This document shows, in pieces, positions 1-8,027 of a DNA stretch of 64,000 nt; position 1 is the stretch's first letter, and each line of letters starts with the position of its first letter. Below the pieces are notes generated by a model. It ran no database searches, was not told where the DNA came from, and saw only the letters and a program-made list of their open reading frames with translations. The position numbers and the translations under genes are program-made. The stretch comes from Lewinellaceae bacterium (GTDB lineage: Bacteria > Bacteroidota > Bacteroidia > Chitinophagales > Saprospiraceae), in contig JACJYN010000008.1 of NCBI GenBank assembly GCA_020636095.1, forward strand, positions 1-64,000. Direction: 5' to 3'.

Positions 1-360
1 TTAATAGCCTTTCGCTTTACGAGTTAAGGCTTTTGGCGGTGGGAAGCTACCGCCGGAACGGCGGTTTAGTTCAACATAAATGTAACGGTTTGGTATTCCG
101 TTTTATGGTTTTCCTGCCTGCTCACCGCAGGTAGGCCGGTATTGCTGCCAGGTGCTGCTGGAGGCCGTACCCGGCTCTCAACGGTGGCCTTCAGGTAACC
201 GCAATACCCTAACACCCAAATACCATCATACTCTAAATAGTTACCTATAAATTCACTATTCCTCACAGAATATTTATATTTGAGGAGGGGGAAAAGCCCT
301 CCAAAACTCAATACTTCTCACGAAACTTATTTGACGAAGTACTCAAAACACAGACGAAAA
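1..360. other. Intergenic stretch with hairpins
   Basis: No credible gene is visible here. The stretch holds a perfect 7-bp hairpin (ACCGCCG, loop GAA, CGGCGGT) at 49-65. A larger imperfect palindrome lies at about 84-225, whose arms resemble each other (GGTATTCCGTTTTATGG on the left, the complement of CCCTAACACCCAAATACC on the right). The same arm sequence recurs in the long palindrome at 2618-2925, so this is a dispersed structured repeat. The minus strand has about 31 open codons ending at base 1, with no start codon. Confidence 0.5.
275..282 (+). promoter_or_regulatory. Candidate -7 element (TATATTTG)
   Basis: TATATTTG matches the Bacteroidota -7 consensus TAnnTTTG. The expected -33 TTTG about 19 bases upstream is poor (TTCA). 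Transcription would begin near 287 and leave a leader of about 70 bases before the oxidoreductase start at 361. This is tentative. Confidence 0.3.
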
Positions 361-1707
361 ATGGGTGACAACAACCGAAGGCAATTCATCAAAAAACTTG
401 GCCTGGCCACCGCCTCCGTCGCCGCGGCAGGCAGCTCCTTTAGCATGAGTGAACAACCCGTTGCATACCTGAAAAGAAGCAATCCATTGTCTCCTTCCAA
501 AACGCTTAATATAGCTTTGATCGGCGCCGGCGGCATGGGTACCGAAGACACCAAGACCTGCCTCCAGCACGAGGGCACGAAACTGGTGGCGGCCTGCGAC
601 CTGTACAAGGGCCGGCTGGCGGCCGCCAAAGAGCGGTGGGGGGACGATCTGTTTCTCACGGCCGACTACAAAGAGATTCTCAACCGGAAAGACGTCGATG
701 CGGTGATCATCGGCACTCCCGACCACTGGCACAAGCAAATATCCGTAGACGCATTGAATGCCGGGAAAAACGTGTATTGCGAAAAGCCCATGGTGCATTC
801 GGTCAAGGAAGGCCACGAGGTGATCAATGCCTGGAAGAAGTCGGGCAAGATATTTCAGGTGGGCAGCCAGGGCATGTCTTCCCTGGGCAACGAAAAAGCC
901 CAGCAGCTGCTGGCGGAAGGCGCCATCGGAGAGATCAACTACGCCGAGGGGTTCTGGGCGCGGCACTCCCCTACCGGCGCCTGGCAGTACCCCATTCCCG
1001 ACGACGCCTCCAAGGAGACGGTCGACTGGCAACGCTACATTTCCAATACCACCCAACGGCCCTTTGACGCGATGCGCTTCTTCCGCTGGCGCAACTATCT
1101 CGATTACGGCACGGGCATGTCGGGCGACCTCTTCGTTCACCTGTTCTCCAGCCTGCACTTTATCACCCGGTCTATGGGGCCCACGCAGATCAGCGCCATG
1201 GGAGGATTGCGCTACTGGAAAGACGGCCGGGAAGTGCCCGACGTACTGCTGGGTATGTTCGATTATCCCGAAACGGAAGTGCATCCCGGCTTTAACCTCT
1301 CTCTGCGCTGCAATTTTGTGGATGGCACCAGCGGCACGACCTACCTGAGGATCGTCGGAAGCGAGGGGTCTATGGATGTGAAATGGGAAGAGGTGGTGCT
1401 CAAGCGAAATTTCGGCTCCACCGAAGATGATTTTGCCAAAGCTAAGGCCAAAGAGGCGGGAGAAGTTCTCTCCAGCCGCAAAAAGATGGTCCCGCCCAAT
1501 GAGATCAGCTACAAAGCCGAGGAGGGCTACCAGGGCGCCCACTACGACCACTTCCACAATTTCCTCCATGCCATCCGAACCGGAGGAACCGTGGCGGAGG
1601 ACCCGGTCTTTGGCTTTCGGGCCGCCGCTCCTGCCCTGCTCTGCAATGACAGCTATTTCCAGAATAAATTTATCAACTGGGATCCGGTGAATATGAAAGT
1701 GGTGTAA
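361..1707 (+). CDS. Tat-exported Gfo/Idh/MocA family oxidoreductase
   Basis: Predicted NAD(P)-dependent sugar oxidoreductase of 448 aa acting outside the cytoplasm. The N-terminus has a twin-arginine motif (RRQFIKKLG, residues 6-14) followed by a short hydrophobic stretch. The Rossmann loop GAGGMG lies at residues 55-60, and the family hallmark EKP (CEKPM) near residue 140. The C-terminal half has the expected open alpha/beta substrate domain. The frame is open upstream to 280, but the start at 361 places the Tat motif at the N-terminus as usual. Secreted family members often oxidise sugars to keto sugars. The neighbouring DUF1080 genes, a family linked to 3-keto-glycoside hydrolysis, support that role. 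The substrate is unknown. A palindromic terminator-like repeat follows directly. Confidence 0.88.
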   Translation: MGDNNRRQFIKKLGLATASVAAAGSSFSMSEQPVAYLKRSNPLSPSKTLNIALIGAGGMGTEDTKTCLQHEGTKLVAACDLYKGRLAAAKERWGDDLFLTADYKEILNRKDVDAVIIGTPDHWHKQISVDALNAGKNVYCEKPMVHSVKEGHEVINAWKKSGKIFQVGSQGMSSLGNEKAQQLLAEGAIGEINYAEGFWARHSPTGAWQYPIPDDASKETVDWQRYISNTTQRPFDAMRFFRWRNYLDYGTGMSGDLFVHLFSSLHFITRSMGPTQISAMGGLRYWKDGREVPDVLLGMFDYPETEVHPGFNLSLRCNFVDGTSGTTYLRIVGSEGSMDVKWEEVVLKRNFGSTEDDFAKAKAKEAGEVLSSRKKMVPPNEISYKAEEGYQGAHYDHFHNFLHAIRTGGTVAEDPVFGFRAAAPALLCNDSYFQNKFINWDPVNMKVV

Positions 1708-1710
1708 TTC

Positions 1711-1743
1711 AAACCTTTGAGGTTTCAGAAACCTCAAAGGTTT
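1711..1743. terminator. Palindromic repeat, 15-bp arms (copy 1)
   Basis: Perfect inverted repeat AAACCTTTGAGGTTT (1711-1725), loop CAG, complement 1729-1743, then TTC. It lies 3 bases after the oxidoreductase stop and looks like an intrinsic terminator or attenuator before the next gene. The same palindrome recurs at 16593 and 38336, with single arms at 46688 and 48687. Confidence 0.75.
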
Positions 1744-1782
1744 TTCAACCCACATTACCTTTACCATAAAACCTTTACCGCC

Positions 1783-2532
1783 TTGAAACAAATACCCATT
1801 ATTTTATTGGCAGTGATTACTTCTTTTGCGCTTTACTCCTGCAATTCGAGCGCAGAAAAAACTCCGGCATCTGAAACGGAAGCTACTGTGGAAAAACCGG
1901 CAACAACAGAATCCGATTGGATCGCCCTCTTTGATGGTTCCTCCACCCAGGGTTGGCGAGGCTTCAACCAGGAAACCCTGCCGGAGAACTGGGTGATCGA
2001 AGAAGGAACCCTCAAATCCCTCGGAACGGGAGGCGACATCGGCGGTGATATCGTCTACGGCGACAGAGAATTTGAGGATTTTGAGTTGTCCCTGGAATGG
2101 AAGATTTCTGATGGCGGCAACAGTGGCATTTTCTATCATGTGCTGGAAGGGGAACAGTACAAAGCTCCTTACGAAAACGCACCCGAGTACCAGCTGATCG
2201 ATGACATCGGGTTCCCTGAAAAATTAGAGGACTGGCAGCAGGTGGGCGCCGACTACGCCATGTACCCAGCCGACCCGGCGAAGAAGATCGTCAAAAAAGC
2301 CGGCGAGTGGAATACCTCCCGGATCGTCTTCCGGAAAGAAAAGGCCGAATACTGGCTCAACGGGCAAAAGGTAGTGGAGTTTGTACCCTGGTCCGATGAC
2401 TGGATGGCGCGGCGCAATTCCGGAAAATGGGATGATTACCCGGATTACGGAAAGGCTGAAAAAGGCCTGATCGCCCTGCAGGATCATGGGAGTTTCATCT
2501 GGTTTCGGAATATTAAGATTAGGGAGCTGTGA
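1783..2532 (+). CDS. DUF1080 (3-keto-disaccharide hydrolase family) lipoprotein
   Basis: Protein of about 249 aa. From a TTG start at 1783 it begins with a basic residue, a hydrophobic run and a lipobox-like LYSC near residue 19, so it is probably a lipoprotein. The frame is open back to a TTG at 1717, but that part would be read from the palindromic repeat and is unlikely to be coding. The body is a DUF1080 concanavalin-like fold: LFDGSSTQGW at the start, WKISDGGNSGIFYHV in the middle, and GLIALQDHGSFIWFRNIKIR at the end. Recent work assigns this family to 3-keto-glycoside hydrolysis. It probably acts after the oxidoreductase just upstream. The start codon is the main uncertainty. Confidence 0.8.
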   Translation: MKQIPIILLAVITSFALYSCNSSAEKTPASETEATVEKPATTESDWIALFDGSSTQGWRGFNQETLPENWVIEEGTLKSLGTGGDIGGDIVYGDREFEDFELSLEWKISDGGNSGIFYHVLEGEQYKAPYENAPEYQLIDDIGFPEKLEDWQQVGADYAMYPADPAKKIVKKAGEWNTSRIVFRKEKAEYWLNGQKVVEFVPWSDDWMARRNSGKWDDYPDYGKAEKGLIALQDHGSFIWFRNIKIREL

Positions 2533-2617
2533 GGGGGGCTGTGGATGAAGTGAGAGGGTGAATGAGTGAAAATAATGGGCTTTGGCCGGATTTTATGTCT
2601 CTTTAATTCAAGCCGTA

Positions 2618-2925
2618 GCTATTCAGTAATTGAGGATTAGCTGTTGGCTATTAGTACGCGATGCCCATAGAGTGGAGATTTAAGCTGAATGAATCCGTTT
2701 TTTGTAACAATTTAGGTGTCATGGTATTTCGGTGTTATGGTTTTACGGCCAGCCTAATGCAAGCCCCTTCAAGGCAGTTCTGCTGCCTCCGAAAGCGCCC
2801 GGCCATAAAACCGGAACACCATAAAACCGAAATACCTAAACAGTTACGGTTTTTTGCTAAAAATAGAACCTTAAGGGCATGCGTTTGCCGACCGCTAATC
2901 GCCAAGCGCTAACTGCTGAATAGTC
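2618..2925. repeat. Long imperfect palindrome (about 308 bp)
   Basis: Fills most of the gap between two DUF1080 genes. The outer arms are GCTATTCAG (2618) and CTGAATAGTC (2916). The arms stay related inward: GGATTAGC/GCTAATCG, then GATGCCC/GGGCAT, then TGGTATTTCGGTGTTATGG against CCATAAAACCGAAATACC. The whole could fold as one long hairpin. Outer ends recur at 27158-27329 and inner arms at 84-225. No transposase is present, so it resembles a MITE or REP-type palindrome. Confidence 0.75.
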
Positions 2926-2951
2926 AATTCAAACCTTATTACAATCAAATC

Positions 2952-3566
2952 ATGCAAAGTACTTACTATCAAAAGATTGGCGTTGTCTTTCTCTGCTTAT
3001 TGATTTTTTGTGGCTACCCGGCCACTGCCCAGAAGGTTCCCCTGTTCAACGGCAAAGACCTGTCTGGCTGGACCGTGAACGGAACGGAAAAGTGGTACGT
3101 AGAAAACGGCGAACTGGTATCGGAAAGCGGCCCGGATAAGGCCTACGGATACCTATCAACCGATAAAAATTACAAAGATTTCATCCTGGAGGTGGAGTTC
3201 AAACAGGAGGCCAACGGCAACAGCGGCGTCTTTTTCCGGTCCACAATTGACGGGGTGAAGATCAGCGGCTGGCAGGTAGAGGTGGCGCCTCCCGGTAAAT
3301 TTACGGGCGGCATTTATGAATCTTATGGCAGGGGTTGGCTTATCCAGCCCTCCGCCCAAAAGGACCAGGCGCTAAAAGAGGGCGAATGGAATAAGATGAA
3401 AATAAAAGTCAAGGGTTCCAAAGTAACCACCTGGCTCAACGGCCAAAAGATGATCCGAATCAAGGATGAAAAGATCGGAACGGGCGAAGGCTTCATCGCC
3501 CTTCAAATCCACGATGGCGGCGGGATAAAAGTGCGGTGGAGAAACCTGGAGATCAGGGAGTTGTGA
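2952..3566 (+). CDS. DUF1080 secreted protein
   Basis: Protein of 204 aa with a Sec signal peptide of about 26 residues ending in TAQ, and no lipobox. It is one DUF1080 domain: VPLFNGKDLSGWTVNG, then VEFKQEANGNSGVFFRS, ending GFIALQIHDGGGIKVRWRNL. It is shorter than its paralogues at 1783 and 19711 and clearly a separate subfamily. Probably a periplasmic or secreted partner in 3-keto-sugar processing. It is isolated from neighbours by structured repeats on both sides, so it may be transcribed alone. Confidence 0.85.
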   Translation: MQSTYYQKIGVVFLCLLIFCGYPATAQKVPLFNGKDLSGWTVNGTEKWYVENGELVSESGPDKAYGYLSTDKNYKDFILEVEFKQEANGNSGVFFRSTIDGVKISGWQVEVAPPGKFTGGIYESYGRGWLIQPSAQKDQALKEGEWNKMKIKVKGSKVTTWLNGQKMIRIKDEKIGTGEGFIALQIHDGGGIKVRWRNLEIREL

Positions 3567-3618
3567 AGGAAGGCGGCCTCCTACGCTGAAGCTTCGGCGG
3601 CTGAAAGAAGTCGGAAGT

Positions 3619-3845
3619 GGGGCTACCACAGGGCAAACGCATTAAAACTAAACCGGCCTCGAAGAGGCCGCATGTTTATAGAAAAATGATGTTTAATGTC
3701 CTCCCGGCCTCGGAGAGGTCGTACAAACAGGTGGATGTGCGGCCTCTTCGAGGCCGATAATTTTAATTAACGAGGCATTGCTATAAACGTTCGGCCCACT
3801 TCGAGGTCAAAATTCATTTAATGCGTTTGCCCTTTGGGGCTACCA
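3619..3845. mobile_element. MITE-like element with 17-bp TIRs and 10-bp direct repeats
   Basis: Inverted repeats AGGGCAAACGCATTAAA (3630-3646) and its exact complement (3817-3833) bound about 200 bp. Just outside both ends lies the perfect direct repeat GGGGCTACCA (3619-3628 and 3836-3845). Inside are three versions of a GGCCTCGAAGAGGCC palindrome. There is no coding capacity. It looks like a non-autonomous element with target-site duplication, or a structured repeat that mimics one. Confidence 0.6.
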
Positions 3846-3942
3846 TTTTAGACGGATACCCTCTTCTGAAAAACGCCCCCTGATTTTCAGTGATTTGCGA
3901 ACAGCGAACACCGAATTGCGAACACTCCCAGCCACTCCAACC

Positions 3943-6003
3943 TCACCCCCCATTCACCAAAATCTCATCGATAAAGATCCAGCACTTCTCTCCGGGCGCC
4001 GGGTGCCAGTCCGGGTTTTTCAGGAGGCTAACGGCCTCTACTTTTATGTATTTAGCCTTGGTAGGCTCAAAGGCCAGGGTAAAAAACTGCAGCTCAATAG
4101 AAGCGCTGGGCGTTGCCGGAGGCAACGTCAGTTCTTTTGCCATCCGGTAGTTTCTGCCATCACCGGAGAGCCATACTTTAATTGCTTTCGGAAAAAATAT
4201 CCAGCTGGCCGGAGCGGATAGGGCGCTGACGGCTATTTCCTTCAGTTCCTCTTCCTGCTCTAATTCTACAATGGCGGTCAGGTGCTTACCTTCATAGCCC
4301 AGCCAGTTGCCATTGGTAAACAGAGCGCCGCCTTTCTCCAGGTCGATCAGGCTGGCGGCGCCATTGGCCTTGTACTTTTCGTGGGGGGGGGCCGCCAGTG
4401 TCGCCTTTTTAGCCTTCACGCCGGCTTTTATGAACTGTTGGGCGCCCACCGGGCTGTCTTCCCAGCCGGCTTTATGAGCAAAGGCCTTTAGTTCGGCCGA
4501 TTGCCGGATCACGATGGAATCGGTGTACGGAATGGAGCAGGTGTCCGGGTCCGAGCCGTCGAGGGTATAGTAGATAGAGGTGTTTCTGAAGTTGGAAACG
4601 AGGCGGGCCACCACCGTATCGACAAACAGCTGCCGGCTGGCCTCGATAGCCGGAGGATTCAGTTTCGATTCTCCGAATAAGTCTTCATCCAGTTGATACT
4701 GTATGTCCAGCAATGGCCGGGCTTCCTGCAACCGGCTTATGGCCTCTGGGCTGAGAGCCGACTGCCAGCTGTACAGGTGTTGGAGCGCAGGCAGCGCCTT
4801 CAACTGCTCGATAGAAGCATCGGTTACCCTGGTGCCGTAGATATTGAGCGACTCCAGGTAGGGAAGCTTTACCAGCTGACTGAGGGTTGGGTCGCCGGCT
4901 GTGGTTTTTTGTAGCTGAAGTTTCGTCAGGTTGGCCAGTTTACCCAGGATACCGGACCACTCATCGGAAAAATTGCTGTAAGCAAGGTTGAGTTCGACGA
5001 TGTTTTTACGGATCGTCTTCAGCTTATTGACGGTAGCCTGGTCCAGATTCTGGTTATGAGATAAGTTAACGATGAGCAGGGGGCTTCCTTCCGCTACGGG
5101 ATAGACGCGAAGGCCGGCCGCATTCAGCTTTTTCAGCGTTTCTTCCTTCACCGGCGCCGCTTTGATCGCCGCCAGGTTGGTGCGGGTAGAGCTATACTTG
5201 TCGAGAATAGGTTGTACGGCTTCATTGCCCTCCATCGATTGGACGGTGCAATCGAAGCAGGCTTTGTTCTTTACCCACCATTCCAGCAGTTGCACTTCTT
5301 CACCGCTCAGTTGTTTTTTCCCTTTCGGCGGCATGTGCTTTTTCTCGCTCTCCGGCAGGTGCATCCGCTTTAGAAACTCGCTTTCCAACGGATTCTCCTC
5401 ATTGAAAACCGGCCCATTCTTCCCCCCGGCCAGCAGGCCTTCCCGGCTGGCCATGATCAGCTCTCCTTTTGCTTTGGAGGGGTTGTGGCAGGCGTTGCAT
5501 TTGTCTTTCAGGATCGGCTCAACGATCGTTTCAAAAGCATTGGCGGCCGCAATATCCGCCACTACCACAGCGGCGTCTTCCGGGCGGGAGAAAAGAAAAT
5601 CGGATCCATGCGTGATGTTTCCCCCCCAATGCCCGGTAAGAGTGAGCAGCCCGATGGCGAGCAGGAATAAGGGAGCGTACCATTTGGAAAAAAAGGCGCC
5701 GGCTTTGGCCGAATGCGCAAAGTAAAGCAGTACCGAAACGCCCGCCAGCGCTATACCGGCCCATTTGTGCCGGCTTAACATAACCGCATCGTATCCGCCT
5801 TCGTTGGATAGCAACAGGCCGGTTGCTACCGAAGCCAGCGCAAAGACAGCCCCGGCCAGTAAGGCCAGCTGAATAGCGCGCTCCAGGCCGTTGTCTTTGT
5901 TCCATCGTTGCATGCCCTCCAATAAAAAGGCGAAGAGCAATATGCCAATGGGCAGGTGCACCAGTAGGGGATGAAAACGGCCGGCGTTGATGTATAATTC
6001 CAT
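3943..6003 (-). CDS. DUF2231 / cytochrome c / LRR / chitobiase-C multidomain protein
   Basis: 686-aa inner-membrane protein. Residues 1-130 form four membrane segments of the DUF2231 type (FHPLLVHLPIGILL). A periplasmic planctomycete-type cytochrome c domain follows, with one heme site CNACH near residue 170 and the distal HMPPKGKKQL motif near 222. A Cys pair (ACFDC) lies near 250. Leucine-rich repeats span about 300-415. A chitobiase C-terminal-like segment (YYTLDGSDPD) covers about 455-520. The last 140 residues are a discoidin-like domain ending PDWHPAPGEKCWIFIDEI. It is the last gene of the minus-strand operon, 8 bp after its neighbour, whose C-terminus it shares. It probably links a glycan-binding module to electron transfer. 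The substrate is unknown. Confidence 0.85.
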   Translation of the reverse strand: MELYINAGRFHPLLVHLPIGILLFAFLLEGMQRWNKDNGLERAIQLALLAGAVFALASVATGLLLSNEGGYDAVMLSRHKWAGIALAGVSVLLYFAHSAKAGAFFSKWYAPLFLLAIGLLTLTGHWGGNITHGSDFLFSRPEDAAVVVADIAAANAFETIVEPILKDKCNACHNPSKAKGELIMASREGLLAGGKNGPVFNEENPLESEFLKRMHLPESEKKHMPPKGKKQLSGEEVQLLEWWVKNKACFDCTVQSMEGNEAVQPILDKYSSTRTNLAAIKAAPVKEETLKKLNAAGLRVYPVAEGSPLLIVNLSHNQNLDQATVNKLKTIRKNIVELNLAYSNFSDEWSGILGKLANLTKLQLQKTTAGDPTLSQLVKLPYLESLNIYGTRVTDASIEQLKALPALQHLYSWQSALSPEAISRLQEARPLLDIQYQLDEDLFGESKLNPPAIEASRQLFVDTVVARLVSNFRNTSIYYTLDGSDPDTCSIPYTDSIVIRQSAELKAFAHKAGWEDSPVGAQQFIKAGVKAKKATLAAPPHEKYKANGAASLIDLEKGGALFTNGNWLGYEGKHLTAIVELEQEEELKEIAVSALSAPASWIFFPKAIKVWLSGDGRNYRMAKELTLPPATPSASIELQFFTLAFEPTKAKYIKVEAVSLLKNPDWHPAPGEKCWIFIDEILVNGG

Positions 6004-6011
6004 AAGTTGGG

Positions 6012-6827
6012 TTAGTTGATCAGTAGCTCATCGATAAAAAACCAGGGTGGCGTTCCTTTGCCAGGGTGCCAGTCCGGAATATGCTTCCAGTTGATGGCCT
6101 TCACCTGCAGGTTGTTCGTTGTTGTCCTTTTTACGGGGATTTCCAGAAACTTCATGGCGGCAGGGCCCACCGCTACAGGCGCTGGCCATTCCTCTCTGCC
6201 TGCCAGTTTCCCGTTGGCGAATACCTCAACGCAACGGGGCAAAAAGATCCAGGCGCCGTTGTCTTCCAATACGCTGAGGGTGATAGATTCAATTACCTGC
6301 TCCCGATCAAAGGCCAGGCTCACCTCCACGGTATCCGCCTGATATCCCATCCAAAAATTTCCATTCCTGAAATTGGCGCTGCCTTTCCTGCCATCGATCA
6401 GCGATTGCGGGCCCTTGCCCGGGTAACTGGAATGGGCTTCCGGGCGAACCCCCACCTGGGCATTCCTGGCCGCAGTGCTCATCTTTTTTAATGGCAGAGC
6501 GACTGTCTCGCTGGGCAAAAAATCCGGATGAAATGCCCGGGCGCTGATAGTTTTCGAAGCATCGATATGGACCGGCCCGCTGTAGCGCCGGCTATCCTGA
6601 GTGACGGCGCTACCGTCTTCTGTATAAAAGATGGCTACGCCCGGATAGTCCAGCTCCATGGAAAGGGTGGCAGAGTTGAGAAACAATACAGAGTCTACGG
6701 TACATCTCGGGCTGGCAAGGTGAAAGGTGGTTGAAGGTGTATATACCGTTTCCGTTTCCTTTCCGGCAGTGCAGGATTGGAGCAGAAGTGAGAAAAAAAG
6801 CAGGGTAAGGGCCAGGCTGGGCTTCAT
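6012..6827 (-). CDS. Lipoprotein with chitobiase-C and discoidin-like domains
   Basis: 271-aa predicted lipoprotein (signal with lipobox LLLQSC, Cys 19). Residues 30-113 are a chitobiase C-terminal-like beta domain (VAIFYTEDGSAVTQDS). Residues 120-271 are a discoidin-like domain ending PDWHPGKGTPPWFFIDELL. That ending closely parallels the C-terminus of the next gene downstream, so the two are partial paralogues: this is the binding half without the membrane, heme and LRR parts. It lacks recognisable catalytic residues. It probably binds the glycan or assembles with its neighbour at the membrane surface. Confidence 0.75.
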   Translation of the reverse strand: MKPSLALTLLFFSLLLQSCTAGKETETVYTPSTTFHLASPRCTVDSVLFLNSATLSMELDYPGVAIFYTEDGSAVTQDSRRYSGPVHIDASKTISARAFHPDFLPSETVALPLKKMSTAARNAQVGVRPEAHSSYPGKGPQSLIDGRKGSANFRNGNFWMGYQADTVEVSLAFDREQVIESITLSVLEDNGAWIFLPRCVEVFANGKLAGREEWPAPVAVGPAAMKFLEIPVKRTTTNNLQVKAINWKHIPDWHPGKGTPPWFFIDELLIN

Positions 6828-6867
6828 ATTAGACTTTATACAGGATTGTTTTTTATAGCATGGAAAT

Positions 6868-6954
6868 AGAGATTTTGTAGCCAGGCAAGGCTTTTTTGAG
6901 CCTCATAGCCGGAGCTACGGGGCGAAAAAGTAACGAAGCCTGGCGGCAAAAGAT
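6868..6954. repeat. Hairpin repeat with GCTACG centre (copy 1)
   Basis: Imperfect palindrome between GATTTTG (6871) and CAAAAGATC, with CCAGGC/GCCTGG inner arms and a centre CATAGCCGGAGCTACGGGGCG. The centre and right arm align with the core of the 163-bp element at 56971-57133 and with the copies at 51691 and 54721. It sits between two operon genes and might act as an attenuator or mRNA stabiliser. Confidence 0.6.
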
Positions 6955-6992
6955 CATTTAGCTGCATAATCAATAATTCTTTATAAAGTCTT

Positions 6993-8027
6993 TTAAACTC
7001 TGTATAATTTGACCGGATAAGTCTGCCCGGAATTCCACTGGGCGACATACAGGTTCTCATCCTCATCGACGCACACATCATGGGGATGATGGAATATTTT
7101 TAAAGCCTGGTACATCGGCCTCAGCTTGCCATCCTCATAGACGGGCGTTGCGCCGCCCGGAGCGGAGACCAGCTGATCCCGTTCATCCAGAATGGAGACG
7201 AACCCGGTTCCCTCGCCCCCGTCACCCGACCAGATGGTGGCCAGGTAGACGTTTTTTTTGTGGATGACCGGGCGGCAGATAAATGCGCCCGGCAACTCAA
7301 TCGTGGAAAGATATTGCCCCTCCAGGGAAAACCGCTTTAGCTTGTTTTGCTGCCTTGCGGTAATCAACAAGCAAGGGTGTCCGGGATTCCGGGTATCGAT
7401 ACAAATGCCATGCGCATTATCGAAAAACGCCTCGCCCTCCCCTCTCCCACCGAACACGTTCAGCAAGTCTCCTTTAGCATTGTAATGCATAATATACTGC
7501 AGGCCATAGCCATCGGCAACGTAGATATCTCCATTTTCAGCAATGGCCGTCTCGGTAGGAATATACTGATCGGCGGATTCGTATTTGCCGGATTCTTTGG
7601 GATACGGCAACACCATCACTACCTTCCCGTCGATCGTCGTTTTAATTACTTCATGGCGGTTGTTATCGGTAATATACAGGAAATCCTCCCCGCCTTCCAC
7701 ATTGAGGGTAAGCCCGTGAGCGCCGGGAAATTCGGTCCCCCACACTTCGATCAACCGCCCGGAGCGGTCGTAGATGATGACATTATTTTGGGTGTGGTTG
7801 GTCAGCAGCACAATCCTTCCCCTGGAATCCTGCACCATTTCATGGCAGTCTTTTACCGGGTAGAATTGGGCGTTCAGTGCGCCCCAGTTCAGGTCGATCT
7901 TGTACCGGTGAGCATGATGCCCAATGACCACGTCTTTATAAGAGGCCCACTTGTCCAGCACATTCACACCGGCGCCGAACCCGGATAAGGCGACGGCGCT
8001 GTTATAAATAAAAGTTCTTCTTTTCAT
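6993..8027 (-). CDS. NHL-repeat / six-bladed beta-propeller secreted protein
   Basis: 344-aa protein with an export signal resembling a Tat leader (MKRRTFIYNSAVALSG). The rest is a run of NHL-like blades, each with a repeated aromatic/Asp-Gly pattern, such as DSRGRIVLLTNHTQNNVIIY and IYVADGYGLQYIMHY. It ends with HHPHDVCVDEDENLYVAQW. The start codon overlaps the stop of the DUF1501 gene by 4 bp (ATGA), so the two are translationally coupled. In other operons of this type, propellers near DUF1501 and PSD1 genes are read as binding or lyase-like proteins. No catalytic residues can be assigned here. Confidence 0.82.
   Translation of the reverse strand: MKRRTFIYNSAVALSGFGAGVNVLDKWASYKDVVIGHHAHRYKIDLNWGALNAQFYPVKDCHEMVQDSRGRIVLLTNHTQNNVIIYDRSGRLIEVWGTEFPGAHGLTLNVEGGEDFLYITDNNRHEVIKTTIDGKVVMVLPYPKESGKYESADQYIPTETAIAENGDIYVADGYGLQYIMHYNAKGDLLNVFGGRGEGEAFFDNAHGICIDTRNPGHPCLLITARQQNKLKRFSLEGQYLSTIELPGAFICRPVIHKKNVYLATIWSGDGGEGTGFVSILDERDQLVSAPGGATPVYEDGKLRPMYQALKIFHHPHDVCVDEDENLYVAQWNSGQTYPVKLYRV

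Noticed and set aside
343..1791. Long open frame (482 codons) on the minus strand
   Set aside because: Antisense to the oxidoreductase gene, which has all family motifs. The opposite frame is His/Gly/Val-rich with no recognisable domain, a common effect of GC-rich codons.
3619..3845. Insertion sequence with transposase
   Set aside because: Inverted and direct repeats are present, but the 200-bp interior has no open frame, so only a non-autonomous element can be claimed.
6836..7081. Small minus-strand frame of 81 codons before the lipoprotein gene
   Set aside because: It reads the NHL gene's end in another frame and then the hairpin repeat at 6868.
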